DNA from: Siderastrea radians
Lineage: Eukaryota; Cnidaria; Anthozoa; Scleractinia; Rhizangiidae
Assembly: GCA_964017195.1 (NCBI GenBank)
Contig: OZ024896.1
Location: 5,278,487-5,342,486, forward strand
DNA: 64,000 nt
Reading direction: 5' to 3'
The stretch's first letter is position 1; every line of letters begins with the position of its first letter. Under the pieces are notes generated by a model. That model saw only the letters and a program-made list of their open reading frames with translations. It made no database searches and was not told the DNA's origin. This document shows positions 22,690-35,413 of this stretch, piece after piece. A program made the position numbers and the translations under genes.

Positions 22690-25025
22690 TATTACTTTAT
22701 TACTCATGTTGCTTGCCCATGGAGGCGTGCACAATTTCTTAGGGATACGGACCCGTTAAATCCAGTTAGCGGTTGACAAAACAATTAAACTAGAAGTCCT
22801 TTCTTCTCTTTTCTTAATAATCGATGCGGAAATGTCGATTTTTTAAAAGCAGTTTCAACCATTTTTGGACCACTGTCAGTCTGAAGACAAGTGGCACTGA
22901 GTTTTCAATTTAGTTTTCATTGAATTCACTAATTTGGTAGTCATGCTAAATTGGAAAAGGAATAGTTTCCTTCCCAGAGGCCTCTTTTATCCTCCAACGG
23001 TCACATAATCGAGCGGAGGTCACCTGGGAGAGATTAAATAGGACGAGCAGAGGAGAGGGTCGTCCACGCGAGCCCCTGTTTTCTTACTTCCTATTTTTCC
23101 TCTCCGTTTCTCTATTGAACTAGCCTTTGCGGAGATTAGAGGCTCACGGACCGTTCTCAGAGAGGACGGAAACTATGAAGTTCTATAGACGGAAGTCATC
23201 TCTGAGAAGTGAAGTGAAACAACAAAAGAATGATTTTAAGGACAACCAACGAGACAAATTACTAATAAGCAAACAAAAATACTTTTCTGTTTTCTTAGGG
23301 CCCTTTGAAGAGATATTTCTTTTACCTCAGATTTTTTAGCTGAAATTTTCAGTCACAGGAAATTTTAAGGAACGGAGTCATTTTTTTTCTGGAATTTGCA
23401 AGCTGCTGCTGCTACTACGTTTCGAGAAATGAAAGTTGACCTATTTTATCATTAAACGCTATTTTTGTCTTTCCGAAAACTAGCAATTATGTAGCTGTCT
23501 GGCGTATGTCACAAAAGCTCGTGGTGACATTTCTCCAAAGAAACAGTTAGTTTTTCATTACAATTAAATCCGAATTTTTGAGGCAATTAAGGCATTTCGA
23601 ACAATCCACCGAAACAATCCGTAGGATGCCCTTAAAAGTTCTCTGATGCAAGTTAGAGTTTAACTGTTTATTGCCAAAAGTGCTGTTCCAACGCACAAAC
23701 CTAGAAGAGAGCCCAAAGTTAATTAGAATTAATTAGAATCTGCACTCTTTGCACAGCTTTGTTGTTAGAACAAGATAAGAAGGGTGAGTCAAAGCGTAAT
23801 GCAACCAAAGAGCTTATTCTCCCTTTTGCTGCTCGGTGTGATCTGTGATAAGACAAATGAGCCAGCAATAAGTACACAGGTTATTATAGCTTAGCTGGGC
23901 CTTGATGATTTCAAAGATTATCGGAGAGAAGTTGGCGAATTTTGTTTTTTCCACGAGCGCATTGTTGATTTTACTCCTCCAAATGCCGTGACAAGAATGG
24001 CGTATTTTGACCTTTGTGTCACTTTTGTTCAACGCTCTAAAGTTTCATGATTTAAGTAGCCCAAAAATTTTATTACAGTTATTTGAGCAAGAAACCTTGC
24101 TCTTTCGCTGGGTTACCTTGATTTAAGACCACGGCATGTACCAAGAAGCGATTTTGCCCTCTCAATTTTGCCAATCTTCTGTCTCGCCAAAAACGGTGAA
24201 ATAAGTAAAAAGACTAAAAATCGCAAAAATATTACGATTGAGGTCAAATGGAACAAATAACCCCTCAAACTGGCAATAAAGTTGTTTTCTTTTGAGTAAG
24301 GTATTCATTGTTTGGATTTATTTCTTTGTGTATTTTAAAACAGCGTTCAATTGATGTGTGGTGTGTACCTCGTGAAAACTGATGTGACAGCTGCCGAAAC
24401 GACTTGGTCGCCGTTCTCGTAAAATAAAAATCTAATCGAACTGAAAGTTATTTTTCTAGAAATACTTTACCTAGACCTATATTCTGGCAAAGTTCAGTTG
24501 AGAATTTTCGATTTTTTCACTGTTTTGCACGCCTCCAAGCGAAATTTCTGGATAAGCGCTCTTAAGTCATAAGAAGAAATCCCTGTTCATCTATTAATTT
24601 TAACTTTGCAAAGCGAGCACGCAATAGATTGCTGATTATGAGTTTACAGTCCACAGTGACAGAGCCAATCAGATTCGCAATAGCGGGCACGTGATCACAG
24701 TCTCTCAAACTAATTTCGATGCATGCGACTGATAATCGTAGTAGTTACCATTTATTTTTTATCACTGGCGAAACAACAAAATGTAATTACTCAACTTTAA
24801 TTTGGGTTGACCACACGTTAGACTTTATCAATTAAAATGTGATTAAGTTATTTATCTTAAAATCATCTCGATTCTGAATCACCCCTTTTAAAATTTTTGG
24901 ATCAGCTTTGGTGTCCACTATACATGCAGAAGTTCAAGTAACATATCGCTTATAAAAATGTATGAATATTCCATCCCTGAGTGTAAAGGTATACATCAGA
25001 TATCGCTGCGAAAAGAAACTATGAA
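22690..25025. other. Gene-free unique sequence between duplication copies
   Basis: No gene, TIR element or tandem repeat of note was seen in about 2.3 kb. Short open frames here have no recognisable features. Confidence 0.55.
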
Positions 25026-25113
25026 GTCCATGGAGGGAAATTTTTCTTTTTTTGTTAGCGTCGTTATTGAATTTTCTGACACGATTCTCTCAGTCACTAT
25101 ACTATTAGGCTTA

Positions 25114-26901
25114 ATAGCGCAAACTCTTACCTTATGTTTATAGCGTTTCATCTGCTCTGTTGTCATCACAAGTTTATCAGTAAAAACCGGCTCTGTGCAA
25201 TTGGTGTGAAAGCTCTGATCTCAAAACCCTGAGATGGGTCCCAGTAATAGAGGTTTCCGTCAACATTCAAGTGACAAACATTTTCCCCGATAACCAATAA
25301 ATAAAATCAATTTTGTTTAACTGTCGATGATCAAGTGTAGGAAATTTGAGATCACACTGACCGCTGCTATTTTTGTACCGTTAACCGTCAGGGCCTTGTA
25401 CCTAAATTTTAAGACTCTCCTGAAGACGTCGACTGTGCTTATGACATGATATACACAGTTCCAAAGAGAGTTTTCGAGAACGAAAAGTTACAATTTACAA
25501 CATTATTCAATTCAGAGAATAAAAACCTGGTCGTGTCTTGAAGTAATAAAAAATCTCTTTTTCTTCTCTTCTTTTTCTATTCAGCAATTTTAATTACTGA
25601 AAACAATGCCCTTTTTCAGGTCATTGTTAACAGTCAGCAAAAAACTGACAAAACTCTGAAAAATTAATCAAAATCGAAGTGATTTCATTGAGAACACAAA
25701 ACCTTATTTAACAGTGAAGGAAAAACGTACCCGCTTGAGTTGAAACAACGTTTACAGAACAAAACAGAATTCACAAGACAGGTGTGCTGCATATTTTTCA
25801 GCTTTTGAACGCATGCAGTATACAAGCACAGTGGATTTAAAATTTCAGGAAAAATTCTGAAGCTTTCTCGAAGGTATTTTTCACTCCATGCTTTTAATAT
25901 ATGTCAAATCTTATTTAGCAATATCTAGACTGAAAGTGATGATCAATGCCGTATTCATTTGAATGATCTTAATGTAGGATTGCTGGTTATCGATGGGCTC
26001 CAAAATTAGGAGACAACAACGCGGAATAAATTCGGATTAACGGATATTTGGAGTATCTGCGAAGTAAGTTAGGTTATCTGATGCTCTCGCCTGCTAGATA
26101 TTTATGACTTATGCTTAACAGTATTTGACGGCAACTCGACAAGAAGGGCGGTCTTTTAAGACCCATTAAAATGAGAGTATGGCTGTGGCAGTGGATGGTG
26201 TAAAAACAGTTTTCTCTTACAGTGACAATTAAATTTCCAATTATTGAATTCTTTATGGACAAATAAAAATTACCCAAATTTGTCTGTTGTGCGAATGACT
26301 GAACGTCTGTTATCGGTTAACCTAAAAAAATCTGAAATCTATCATTCCTCTGATCGATCGTTCAAATTTTAAAATTTAAAAGACGTGACGGTTAACAACA
26401 CTGAGACCCTCTCAAAAAGCTTTACAACTAAAGGTGATTTTGAATCTGTTCCGTTAATTTCCGTCGCACACCTACATTGATGCAAAGGAACCAAGGATAG
26501 AGAGGCAGTATTAAAAAGTCAGGAATGAGATAGAACTGAAAAAAAACAACAAAAAACAACAACAACAACAACAATATAAACATAAAGGAAATTCATTGTT
26601 ATTTATTTATTGTTTTCCATAAAACCAAGAATTAAGTGACAGAACGATATCGTTTTCCAGAGAATACTGAGCAAAGAAATCTGAGAGATCAATTTCAATG
26701 ACGCATGCGCATCGCATATCCAACGAAAGCCTGAGTTTTCCAACGACCGAGCCCTGGCGTTCTTTTGCGTATCTCATCACTAAACATTCGCTGACATTTG
26801 GCAATCGTCTTCGAGTTAGATAAAGGCCTCGCTTACGTTATGCCCCCCCTTCCAGCCCCGCTTCCACACACACCTCCGCCTTTATTCAGTGCTAGCTACA
26901 A
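25114..26901. other. Non-coding upstream flank of GPCR B1 (left part)
   Basis: It matches 575-2334 with scattered substitutions and small indels. No gene is seen. It is cut from the receptor by the 8.4-kb insertion. Confidence 0.6.
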
Positions 26902-27539
26902 GAGGGTGCTAATGGGCGTTCCCAATTGTCAGTTAACTACTAATTTTTCGGCCAAATGTCAGTTAACTACTATTTTTTGGGCCAATTGTCAGTTAACTAC
27001 TAATGGTAGTGTTGTAGCTTTTAACTTTCCTTTTCTTACATCGAAAATTATTGCATCATAACCCGAATTTTTCCTCACTTCAGTACGTCAATCATCCTCG
27101 GGGGTGGACTTTACTCAAATCAATAAATAAACTACAATTTCAGACATGAAAATAATTATTAAAAAAACAATCAAATCAGAAATCTTACTCATAATCTGAC
27201 AGAGAAAGACAGTCCGAACTATTAAGAAAGATGAGAAAGTTGTTTTTGTTTTTGTTTAGTTGTTTAGTCTGCTCAGAGGGTGGAGGGTCTGTCATTCTGC
27301 CCCGTAATCAATTATTGATGTGATCTAAATCAGGTCAAACGAGGTCAACCCACGTTCGCGTGCTGGACAATCAATTAACTAATCGGAACAGCTTCAAGTC
27401 AAACGCACCGAGTACAAACTTTACCGCTTGTTGTTTAATTCCTATAAAATCTGTCTAATGTTCAAATGTCCGTTGAACTGTGTTTTGCCCAGTCAAACGG
27501 CACGCGACCTCTGTGTCGTTCGAATGCTGACAATTGTCA

Positions 27540-27590
27540 TCATCTCGATAAAAACTTAGAATAACTTATTCTAAGTTTTTATCGAGATGA
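27540..27590. repeat. Perfect 51-bp palindrome
   Basis: Two 25-bp arms, starting TCATCTCGATAAAAAC, face each other around one C. It directly precedes the MITE at 27594. Confidence 0.95.
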
Positions 27591-27593
27591 CCA

Positions 27594-27930
27594 TAGCCTG
27601 CGTGGCAGGCGCGGAAAGGGGAGGAAGGGTTGAAATTATTCGCGAGCGCGAGAGGAAGGGAGAGGGCGCGCCTATGACCAGGCCATTGTTTCAGCCGTAT
27701 TTTACTTTCGCCAAAATCATGATTGGTCAGAATTACTTACATGACAATCAAGGGCCCAATCGAACGCTCTGATTGGACACAAATTCGTGTTTCTCAATTT
27801 ACATTCAACATAATTATAAAATAGGGTTGGAAGGCCTGCATGATTCCCTTCCTCTCCCTTCCTCCCGCTCCCTCCGCCCTCGCAAATAATTTGTCCCCCC
27901 CCCACCTTTCCGTGCCTGCCACGCAGGCTA
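27594..27930. mobile_element. 337-bp MITE with TAGCCTGCG termini
   Basis: The inverted ends read TAGCCTGCGTGGCAGGC and onwards (about 26 bp with one mismatch). The 9-bp flanks are AGATGACCA and CTTTGACCA, which match in the last six bases, so a decayed 9-bp target duplication is possible. It has purine/pyrimidine-rich inner arms and no coding capacity. Confidence 0.75.
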
Positions 27931-29295
27931 CTTTGACCACGCCACTCGAAGCCATCACTGAAATCAAGGTCCAAGTTACGCTCCCTCGTGGCTGGCACTT
28001 TTGCATCGGACGTGACTCAAATAACAGTGAATACCGTTACCAGGTCATGCAGCGTGACAGGTAAATGTCACGAAATAGCCTCGCTGTTAAGAAAATCTTT
28101 GTTGCTTTTAAAACATTAACAATAGTATTCAATATAATTAATAAAATGTCAGTTAACGTAGATCCACAGGACGAAATGGTAGATTTACTTGTCTTTACGA
28201 AAAAAATAAAGATCACTTAAAGAATCAAAAAATCTTTAATTTTACAATTAAAGACTCTTACATTACTTAAAGTTAGTATCATGCTTTAATATGTCTTTAA
28301 GAGCATTTAAGATAACTTAAATTTTGTTCACCACCTTACTTGAAAAACTGTGTACTTAAGTCTTCCAGTAAAGTTATTTTAAATCGATCAAAACCATTAA
28401 TAAGCTTTACTTTGGATATTAAAGCTAGGTAAATGTCTTACCAGAATTAAGAGCCGGCACTTAAATTCCTTAAAGAAACATGTTATTATTTTCCCTTGTA
28501 AATCCATTTAATAATCATTTAAGTTTCCACTTAAAGGCAAGGAAATAAAAGACAATGTTTAAGTGACATCACTTAAATCCCATTTAAAAGAAACATATCT
28601 TTTCCTTTTCAATTCACTCAGTTTTAGTCGCGTGGTGTACTTTGTTTGTGTGGCAACAAAATGATCTAAGAAGGTGTCCTAGGGCAAGGCTGTCAACATT
28701 ACAAGCCGCATGCAATATCAGCTAAAAGAGACAACTGAATGTCACCCAAAGACAAGACAGATAGATTGATAAAAACTCAACAACCACCACTTTCAAAACT
28801 AATAATGATAAACAAATTGCAGTGCAGTGCTTTCGGTTTGCCTTGTTTTGTTCTCGACGCCTCCGCTTCATCCCGTTCATCGTATTTCCTGTGTTTAATC
28901 TCGCCATGCTTAACAACGCCAATTTGTTTTGTTTTTCTCGTGAAAATCGTCCACATCCATTCTTTGAAGATTCTCTGGCGATTTCTTTGCCTGCTTTGGC
29001 GCATTTGGCGCGCTAAATTGCATCCGCTGACTGGTTGTACTGTCGACATGCGAATCGACTGTCTAGGGGTGGGACATTAGTCGACCGGTTAAGCCAGTTA
29101 TGGCTATTTAATGACTTAATTTGCACACTCTTTCATAGTAAAAACATATCCTGATAATTTTTTATTGAAAAAAAAGCTGTAACAATAAACATTTTTGGAA
29201 GGCGAGTCCTGATAATAGTACGGTGATGGGATGAACAATTTTCCCCTCCCACTCCCGGTGCAGTTAGTATTTTGAGCGCCAAAATACGTTGCATG

Positions 29296-29321
29296 GATTT
29301 AATGCGCGCGCGCATTAAATC
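29296..29321. repeat. Perfect 26-bp palindrome with CG core
   Basis: GATTTAATGCGCG is followed by its exact complement. It lies about 20 bp upstream of the first exon-like segment of the nested element, so it could be a promoter-proximal site, but this is a guess. Confidence 0.9.
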
Positions 29322-29339
29322 GAATTTTCACACAGCGAC

Positions 29340-31548
29340 GTGTTAAGTTCGCCAACGTTTCTTTGGGAGCTTACGGTGGAGAATGCAGACGTTCTGTTCA
29401 CTGAGGATCGGAAACTTCGAGTGGAGCTAAAATTCATCGAGAGACACGAGGAAGAAAACACACATCTTGACTATCTTCCGTACCTTCTGCATCGCAATGT
29501 CACGTCCCTCCAACATATCGCGATCGGTGAGTATAAGATTCGTTATTTTGACTGACCTTTGGCCTGTTTTACTGTGCATTTAAGCAGACTACCGCCATTT
29601 ATGGGTAAAATCCACACAGCCCCATACATCAGTTATAATTATATTCAACTGTTTCCATAAACACAGAGAATGCGGTGTGGTGCTTGAGTCAGAAAATGAA
29701 AGTTTATGTAAAACCCGTCTAATAGCTCCATCCGGGAATTTTACCTGGCGATGAGTATAAAGCTGCTCTCTTTCCTCTGAATGACAACAAGTATGAGTGG
29801 TAGCTGTTTGCAAGAGATTCAGCCAATGAATTTGTACAAGGCCACTGGCTTCTATTAAAATAGCCTGACTGAATCTCTTGTAAACAATCATTCATATGTA
29901 CTAGCTATTAATTATTTTACAGAAGGCATATTGACAGCCATCAAATAATCAGTCAGAACCCCTTGACTGCATTTTTAAAATTGATTGTTTGGTAGCTGTT
30001 GATAAATACATGTACATATAGTTACATGACTTGTATGTGATAACAGCTTCATTGGTCAATTCATTTACCGATCCCGGGGATGCAGAGTTATTTGCAGATA
30101 CAGTTAACCGGTGTGCAATTGCCAATCAGAGAGTTAGAAATTCAGTGATTACTGAAGAGCAGAATTACAAATGTAACATAATGTGTGAAATGATTTTGGT
30201 GTTCTGTGCATGTAATTAATGTTATGTTATCAAGAGATACCACCCTTTTTCTCGGGGAGGAAAGCCTTACCCGAGTGAGTGGTAGAAGTCAAGGCTGGGC
30301 TTAATTGATGAAAATCAGCTGACACACTCAGTGAACTCTGGACTACTTTAAGTTTTTAAATTTAGACATTTAGTGTTACCCCATATTTGGTAAAAATATG
30401 TTTCTCACTTTGCAGAGAAAACAAGATGCTACTGGTGATTCCTTTGGAGAGAGGTAAAGATCATTGTTATCCCTTGCACTTTAGTCTCCAATATTTATGT
30501 GTTGCATGTAATTCTGTATACATGTACATATTTTTTATTGAATTGAAAACTGATGAACCGGCAGTTACCATCTGCTACTAAAGAAATTGTGGGACAGACA
30601 CTTTCTTTATATGGACACTCATAACAGACAGTAATTGCAATTCTTCTGTCCCCACCAATCCAGTAGCTCACGCATATATATCAGCATGCTCTGTTAGTAT
30701 GTACAACAGACTGGTCAAGGTGACAATGTTGCCATAAAAATTTTAATGTCACTTGATGGGATTGAACAATATTCAGTCTGTTTGTCTGAAGCTCAAGAGA
30801 AAATGTCAGTCAAAAGCAACAGTTTTTTTTTTCTTATTTTAAATATGAAAATAATTCACTTTAATTGTGTTCTACTGCTATGGATGGTTGATATAAGAGA
30901 AAACTTAAATTTTCACTTTGGTCAGAGAAAAGTGTCTGTTGTCCTCACCAGCAGGTGTCCATAGAGCATGGTGATATATGTGTCATGAGCTACTGTAATT
31001 AAAAGATACAATAAGTGTAATTAGTGTCCGTAGCAGGTGTTCATAAGGTGTATTGTCATTTAAGAACCAGGGAAAGAGCTAAAACAGTCCAGTCCTGTAT
31101 ACGATTTTCACCAGGAATGGTACAAGTGTGCATGTTGTGAGAACATTTACACTAATTAAATATTGGATTCAGCTTTGAAATTATTAGTTTTGATTGAAGA
31201 TGCACTTCAGCTTATTACAAAGGCTCAGTTTACAATATAAGATCTTAGTGCTTATTGTTTGCAGACAAAGGCAAAAACTAGACTGTAATCCTTCCATAAT
31301 GACAAGGTTTCCTTATTTACAGGTGTACTGGTGACTGAGCCACTCTGTGTCTCCAGGATTGGGCTTCATTGTTTCCATTGTCCCAACACACAATCATGTA
31401 AGAACTTCAAAGAAACACTAGCCTTACCCTCCAGAATTGTAAGTGTTGATTTTTTACAGCTTTTAAAACCTTTCTTACTTTTGTGCTGCAGAAAATGCCA
31501 GGAGGATTATTGCCTTGGATAAAGCAAAGAAGTGGAGTGCAAATTTAA
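29340..31548 (+). CDS. Possible five-exon gene inside the nested transposon, unknown function
   Basis: Exon-like segments have matching phases. They are a (to 29526, ending ATCG|GTGAGT), b (from 30047 after TAACAG; 3' end unclear), c (30416-30453, TTTGCAG to GTAAAG), d (31323-31438, TTTACAG to GTAAGT) and e (31492 after CTGCAG, stop at 31546-31548). Junctions a-b, c-d and d-e keep frame; b-c needs a weak donor. Segment a reads RKLRVELKFIERHEEENTHL, b reads DAELFADTVNRCAIANQRV, and d has a Cys cluster, LHCFHCPNTQSCKNF. I do not recognise the protein. The CxxC-type cluster could be zinc-binding, and the gene could be the element's own or a captured host gene. No ATG was fixed for segment a; the 5' end is unknown. 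Confidence 0.35.
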
Positions 31549-31789
31549 AGGGAAAGATGGCAGCTTTACACGTCCTCAGACGAGACAGAAGAAGAAGGCG
31601 ACAAGTTGGTCTTTGTCATCAAAGAAATTCCTTGGGAGAGCGAGGAGCTTAAGGAAATATAAATTTAACAAAATTTAAAAACTATGCAGTCAAGACGCTA
31701 ACGAAAAAAGGACAGTGGAGAGAGTAATGGGGGGGGGGGGGGCCTTTTTCATGTCTTTGAAAGCTACCAATAGTATACAAGTTGTATCC

Positions 31790-33958
31790 TTGGGTGACCT
31801 GTTTACCTGTACACAGCAGATGCACTGGGGCATTTAGGTGCCTGTGTGAAGTAACTTTTTAATGATTGTTTGTTTTGAGTGTAAGCGAGCTGCTTTGAAA
31901 GTTGTGAGTATTGTTTTGTTTCTAATCTATCTGTTGTGTACTTGGGTGACCTGTTTACCTGTACACAGCAGAGGCACTGGGGCATTTATGTGCCTGTGTG
32001 AAGTAACTTTTTAATGATTGTTTGTTTTGAGTGTAAGCGAGCTGCTTTGAAAGTTGTGAGTATTGTTTTGTTTCTAATCTATCTGTTGTGTACTTGGGTG
32101 ACCTGTTTACCTGTACACAGCAGAGGCACTGGGGCATTTATGTGCCTGTGTGAAGTAACTTTTTAATGATTGTTTGTTTTGAGTGTAAGCCGGCGAGCTG
32201 CTTCGACAGTTGTGAGTATTGTTTTGTTTCTAATCTATCTGTTGTGTACTTGGGTGACCTGTTTACCTGTACACAGCAGATGCACTGGGGCATTTATGTG
32301 CCTGTGTGAAGTAACTTTTTAATGATTGTTTGTTTTGAGTGTAAGCGAGCTGCTTTGAAAGTTGTGAGTATCTATCTGTTGTGTACTTGGGTGACCTGTT
32401 TACCTGTACACAGCAGATGCACTGGGGCATTTATGTGCCTGTGTGAGGTAACTTTTAATGATTGTTTGTTTCGAGTGTAAGCGAGCTGCTTCGACAGTTG
32501 TGAGTATTGTTTTGTTTCTAATCTATCTGTTGTATACTTGGGTGACCTGTTTACCTGTACACAGCAGATGCACTGGGGCATTTATGTGCCTGTGTGAAGT
32601 AACTTTTTAATGATTGTTTGTTTTGAGTGTAAGCGAGCTGCTTTGAAAGTTGTGAGTATTGTTTTGTTTCTAATCTATCTGTTGTGTACTTGGGTGACCT
32701 GTTTACCTGTACACAGCAGATGCACTGGGGCATTTATGTGCCTGTGTGAGGTAACTTTTAATGATTGTTTGTTTCGAGTGCAAGCGAGCTGCTTCGACAG
32801 TTGTGAGTATTGTTTTGTTTCTAATCTATCTGTTGTGTACTTGGGTGACCTGTTTACCTGTACACAGCAGATGCACTGGGGCATTTATGTGCCTGTGTGA
32901 AGTAACTTTTTAATGATTGTTTGTTTTGAGTGTAAGCGAGCTGCTTCGAAAGTTGTGAGTATTGTTTTGTTTCTAATCTATCTGTTGTGTACTTGAGTGA
33001 CCTGTTTACCTGTACACAGCAGACGCACTGGGGCATTTATGTGCCTGTGTGAGGTAACTTTTTAATGATTGTTTGTTTTGAGTGTAAGCCAGCTGCTTCG
33101 AAGGTTGTGTGTATTGTTTTGTTTCTAATTTATCTGTTGTGTACTTGGGTGACCTGTTTACCTGTACACAGCAGATGCACTGGGGTATTTATGTGCCTGT
33201 GTGAACTAACTTTTTAATGATTGTTTGTTCTGAGTGTAAGCGAGCTGCTTCAAAAGTTGTGAGTATTGTTTTGTTTCTAATCTATCTGTTGTGTACTTGG
33301 GTGACCTGTTTACCTGTACACAGCAGATGCACTGGGGTATTTATGTGCCTGTGTGAAGTAACTTTTTAATGATTGTTTGTTTTGTGTGTAAGCGAGCAGC
33401 TTTGAAAGTTGTGTGTATTGTTTTGTTTCTAATCTATCTGTTGTGTACCTGGGTGACCTGTTTACCTGTACACAGCAGATGCAGTGGGGCATTTATGTGC
33501 CTGTGTGAAGTAACTTTCTAATGATTGTTTGTTTTGATTTTAAGCGAGCTGCTTCGAAAGTTGTGTGTATTGTTTTGTTTCTAATCTATCTGTTGTGTAC
33601 TTGGGTGACCTGTTTACCTGTACACAGCAGACGCACTGGGGCATTTATGTGCCTGTGTGAGGTAACTTTTAATGATTGTTTGTTTCGAGTGTAAGCGAGC
33701 AGCTGCGAAAGTTGTGAGTATTGTTTTGTTTTTAATCTATCTGTTGTGTACTTGGGTGACCTGTTTACCTGTACGCAGCAGATGCACTGGGGCTTTTTTG
33801 TGCCTGTGTGAAGTAACTTTTTAATGATTGTTTGTTTTGAGTGTAAGCAAGCAGCGTCGAAGGTTGTGTGTAGTTTTGTTTCTAATCTATCTGTTGTTTA
33901 CTTGGGTGACCTGTTTACCTGTACACAGCAGATGCACTGGGGCATTTGTTTGCCATGT
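31790..33958 (+). repeat. 152-bp minisatellite, about 14.3 copies
   Basis: The anchor ACCTGTTTACCTGTAC recurs at 31797, 31949, 32101, 32257, 32394, 32545, 32697, 32848, 33000, 33152, 33304, 33456, 33608, 33759 and 33909. The period is almost always 150-152 bp, with one 156-bp and one 137-bp unit. The repeated 60-aa frames on both strands are a by-product; 152 is not a multiple of three, so the array is not a coding repeat. Confidence 0.97.
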
Positions 33959-34159
33959 GACATTTGGCACTTATATGCCATGACCTTGAGCCAATGTCGT
34001 CCCATCTAGTCCTCCCACTCAGTCAACAAGTGCATAACTTTCAAATTTTAATGTTAAATTTGCAGTATTTGATTATTACTAAGTATTAAGAAATCTTTTC
34101 ATTACCTCTTCACTGAATTAGAAATTTTTTACAGATTTATATACATAAAAAATAAATTA

Positions 34160-34345
34160 AAAGGAAATTTTGAATCTGGAATATTTTGAAAGTCCATTTT
34201 GAATTTCATTTTTTATCTAAGGAAATTTGAATCTTGAATATTTATTAAAGTCCATTTCTAATTACAATTTTTATCTAAGGAAATTATGAATCTTGAATAT
34301 TTGTTAAAGTCCATTTCAAATTACAATTTTTATCTTATAGAGAAA
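34160..34345 (+). repeat. Three tandem copies of a 63-bp AT-rich unit
   Basis: The phrases AAGGAAATT, GAATCTTGAATATTT and AAAGTCCATTT recur three times at about 63-bp spacing in the nested element. Confidence 0.85.
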
Positions 34346-35413
34346 AAGTAACTGTTGATTGTTAAAATGATATATATTTTACAGAACTCTGATTTTAATG
34401 TTACTTGTAGAGAATTTATACCACTTTACAGTGTGTTATGTTCCTTTGTAAAACATTAAGTAGCTTGAAAGGAAACAATAAAAAGTTTATGTTTGTAAGT
34501 GGAAAGTTGTTTATGTATTTGTTTTTCTCTCATACGTGGGGGTGATAATTCATTTACATCGAATGTGTAGTTAATATAAAATTGGCAGTAATTGCAAAAC
34601 AAGAACAAGAAAATGATGCTAGAATAATGTATTCTGTCCCTTTAATTTGTCACTTAAAGGCGATTAAACGGAATTTCCTGTTCATATAATTTCATTTCCT
34701 GTCTTTAATTTGAAATTAAAGATACTTAAAGAATGCTTTCCTTAACATTTAGTTAACATTTAAGGTGACATAGCCTCTTAAAGAATTCTATCCTGTCCTT
34801 AAAGTTGTCACTTAAAGGGTCTTAAAACACTCTTTACTGGCCCTTTATAATTTCAATTAAATATGCGAAAAGGATACTTTCCTTACCATTTACTTAACAT
34901 TTAAGGAAACATTTCCTCTTAAAGGATTATATCCTGTCCTTTAAGATGTCACTTAAAGGATTTTAAAAAACTCTATACTGACCCTTTAAGAACACTGCTT
35001 AAATGGCATGTAAATGGTTCATTAAGTGTTTTAAGTGAATGTCTTAAAGATGAAGGAAATAAACATTTAATGTGTTTAAGTTACACTTAAAGAAACAGAA
35101 AACCATTCTTTACTCTATCTTTAAGAAACCTTTAAGTGACATTAAATCTGCCATTTCGTCCTGTGAGACTTTTCATTTGTCAGTTAACTACTAATTTTTT
35201 GGCCAAATATCAGTTAACTACTATTTTTTTTGCCAATTGTCAGTTAACTACTAACCCCATTAGCACCCTCCTACAATCTTGAGCCAGTTCACATTAGGAT
35301 AAAATCATAATAAATATAACATTTATATACATGTAATCTCGTCATTGTTTTATACTTTTTTGTTAGGCATTTTCCGGCTGCACATTTATGCGCCCCTGAG
35401 CAGACTAAGAAGC

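Larger units (their letters stand above)
28165..35165. mobile_element. Nested 7.0-kb TIR element carrying a possible spliced gene and a minisatellite
   Basis: The TIRs are CACAGGACGAAATGG and onwards, 23-24 bp with one mismatch. The sub-terminal 450-500 bp at each end (28190-28620 and 34640-35140) are crowded with ACTTAAAG/CTTTAAGT motifs, as expected of transposase-binding sub-terminal repeats. No clear target duplication was found. Inside are exon-like segments (29340-31548) and a 152-bp tandem array (31790-33958). The superfamily is undetermined. Confidence 0.75.
26902..35270. mobile_element. 8.4-kb insertion: outer TIR element with 6-bp target duplication
   Basis: The ends are GAGGGTGCTAATGGG and its complement, flanked by CTACAA at 26896-26901 and 35271-35276. 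Copy A has the single CTACAA at 2329-2334. Near both ends, in direct rather than inverted orientation, lies a block of about 95 bp with three GTCAGTTAACTAC units (26928-27005 and 35176-35256). A second TIR element (28165-35165) makes up most of the length, leaving about 1.37 kb of outer element. No transposase was seen in the outer part. A 6-bp duplication with short TIRs does not fix the superfamily. Confidence 0.85.

Noticed and set aside
28722..29080. Overlapping frames as genes in the nested element
   Set aside because: Frames on both strands overlap, with no splice signals or motifs.
31790..33958. CRISPR array or repeat protein
   Set aside because: The units are 152-bp head-to-tail copies without spacers, in a eukaryotic context, and the period is not a multiple of three; the 60-aa frames are incidental.
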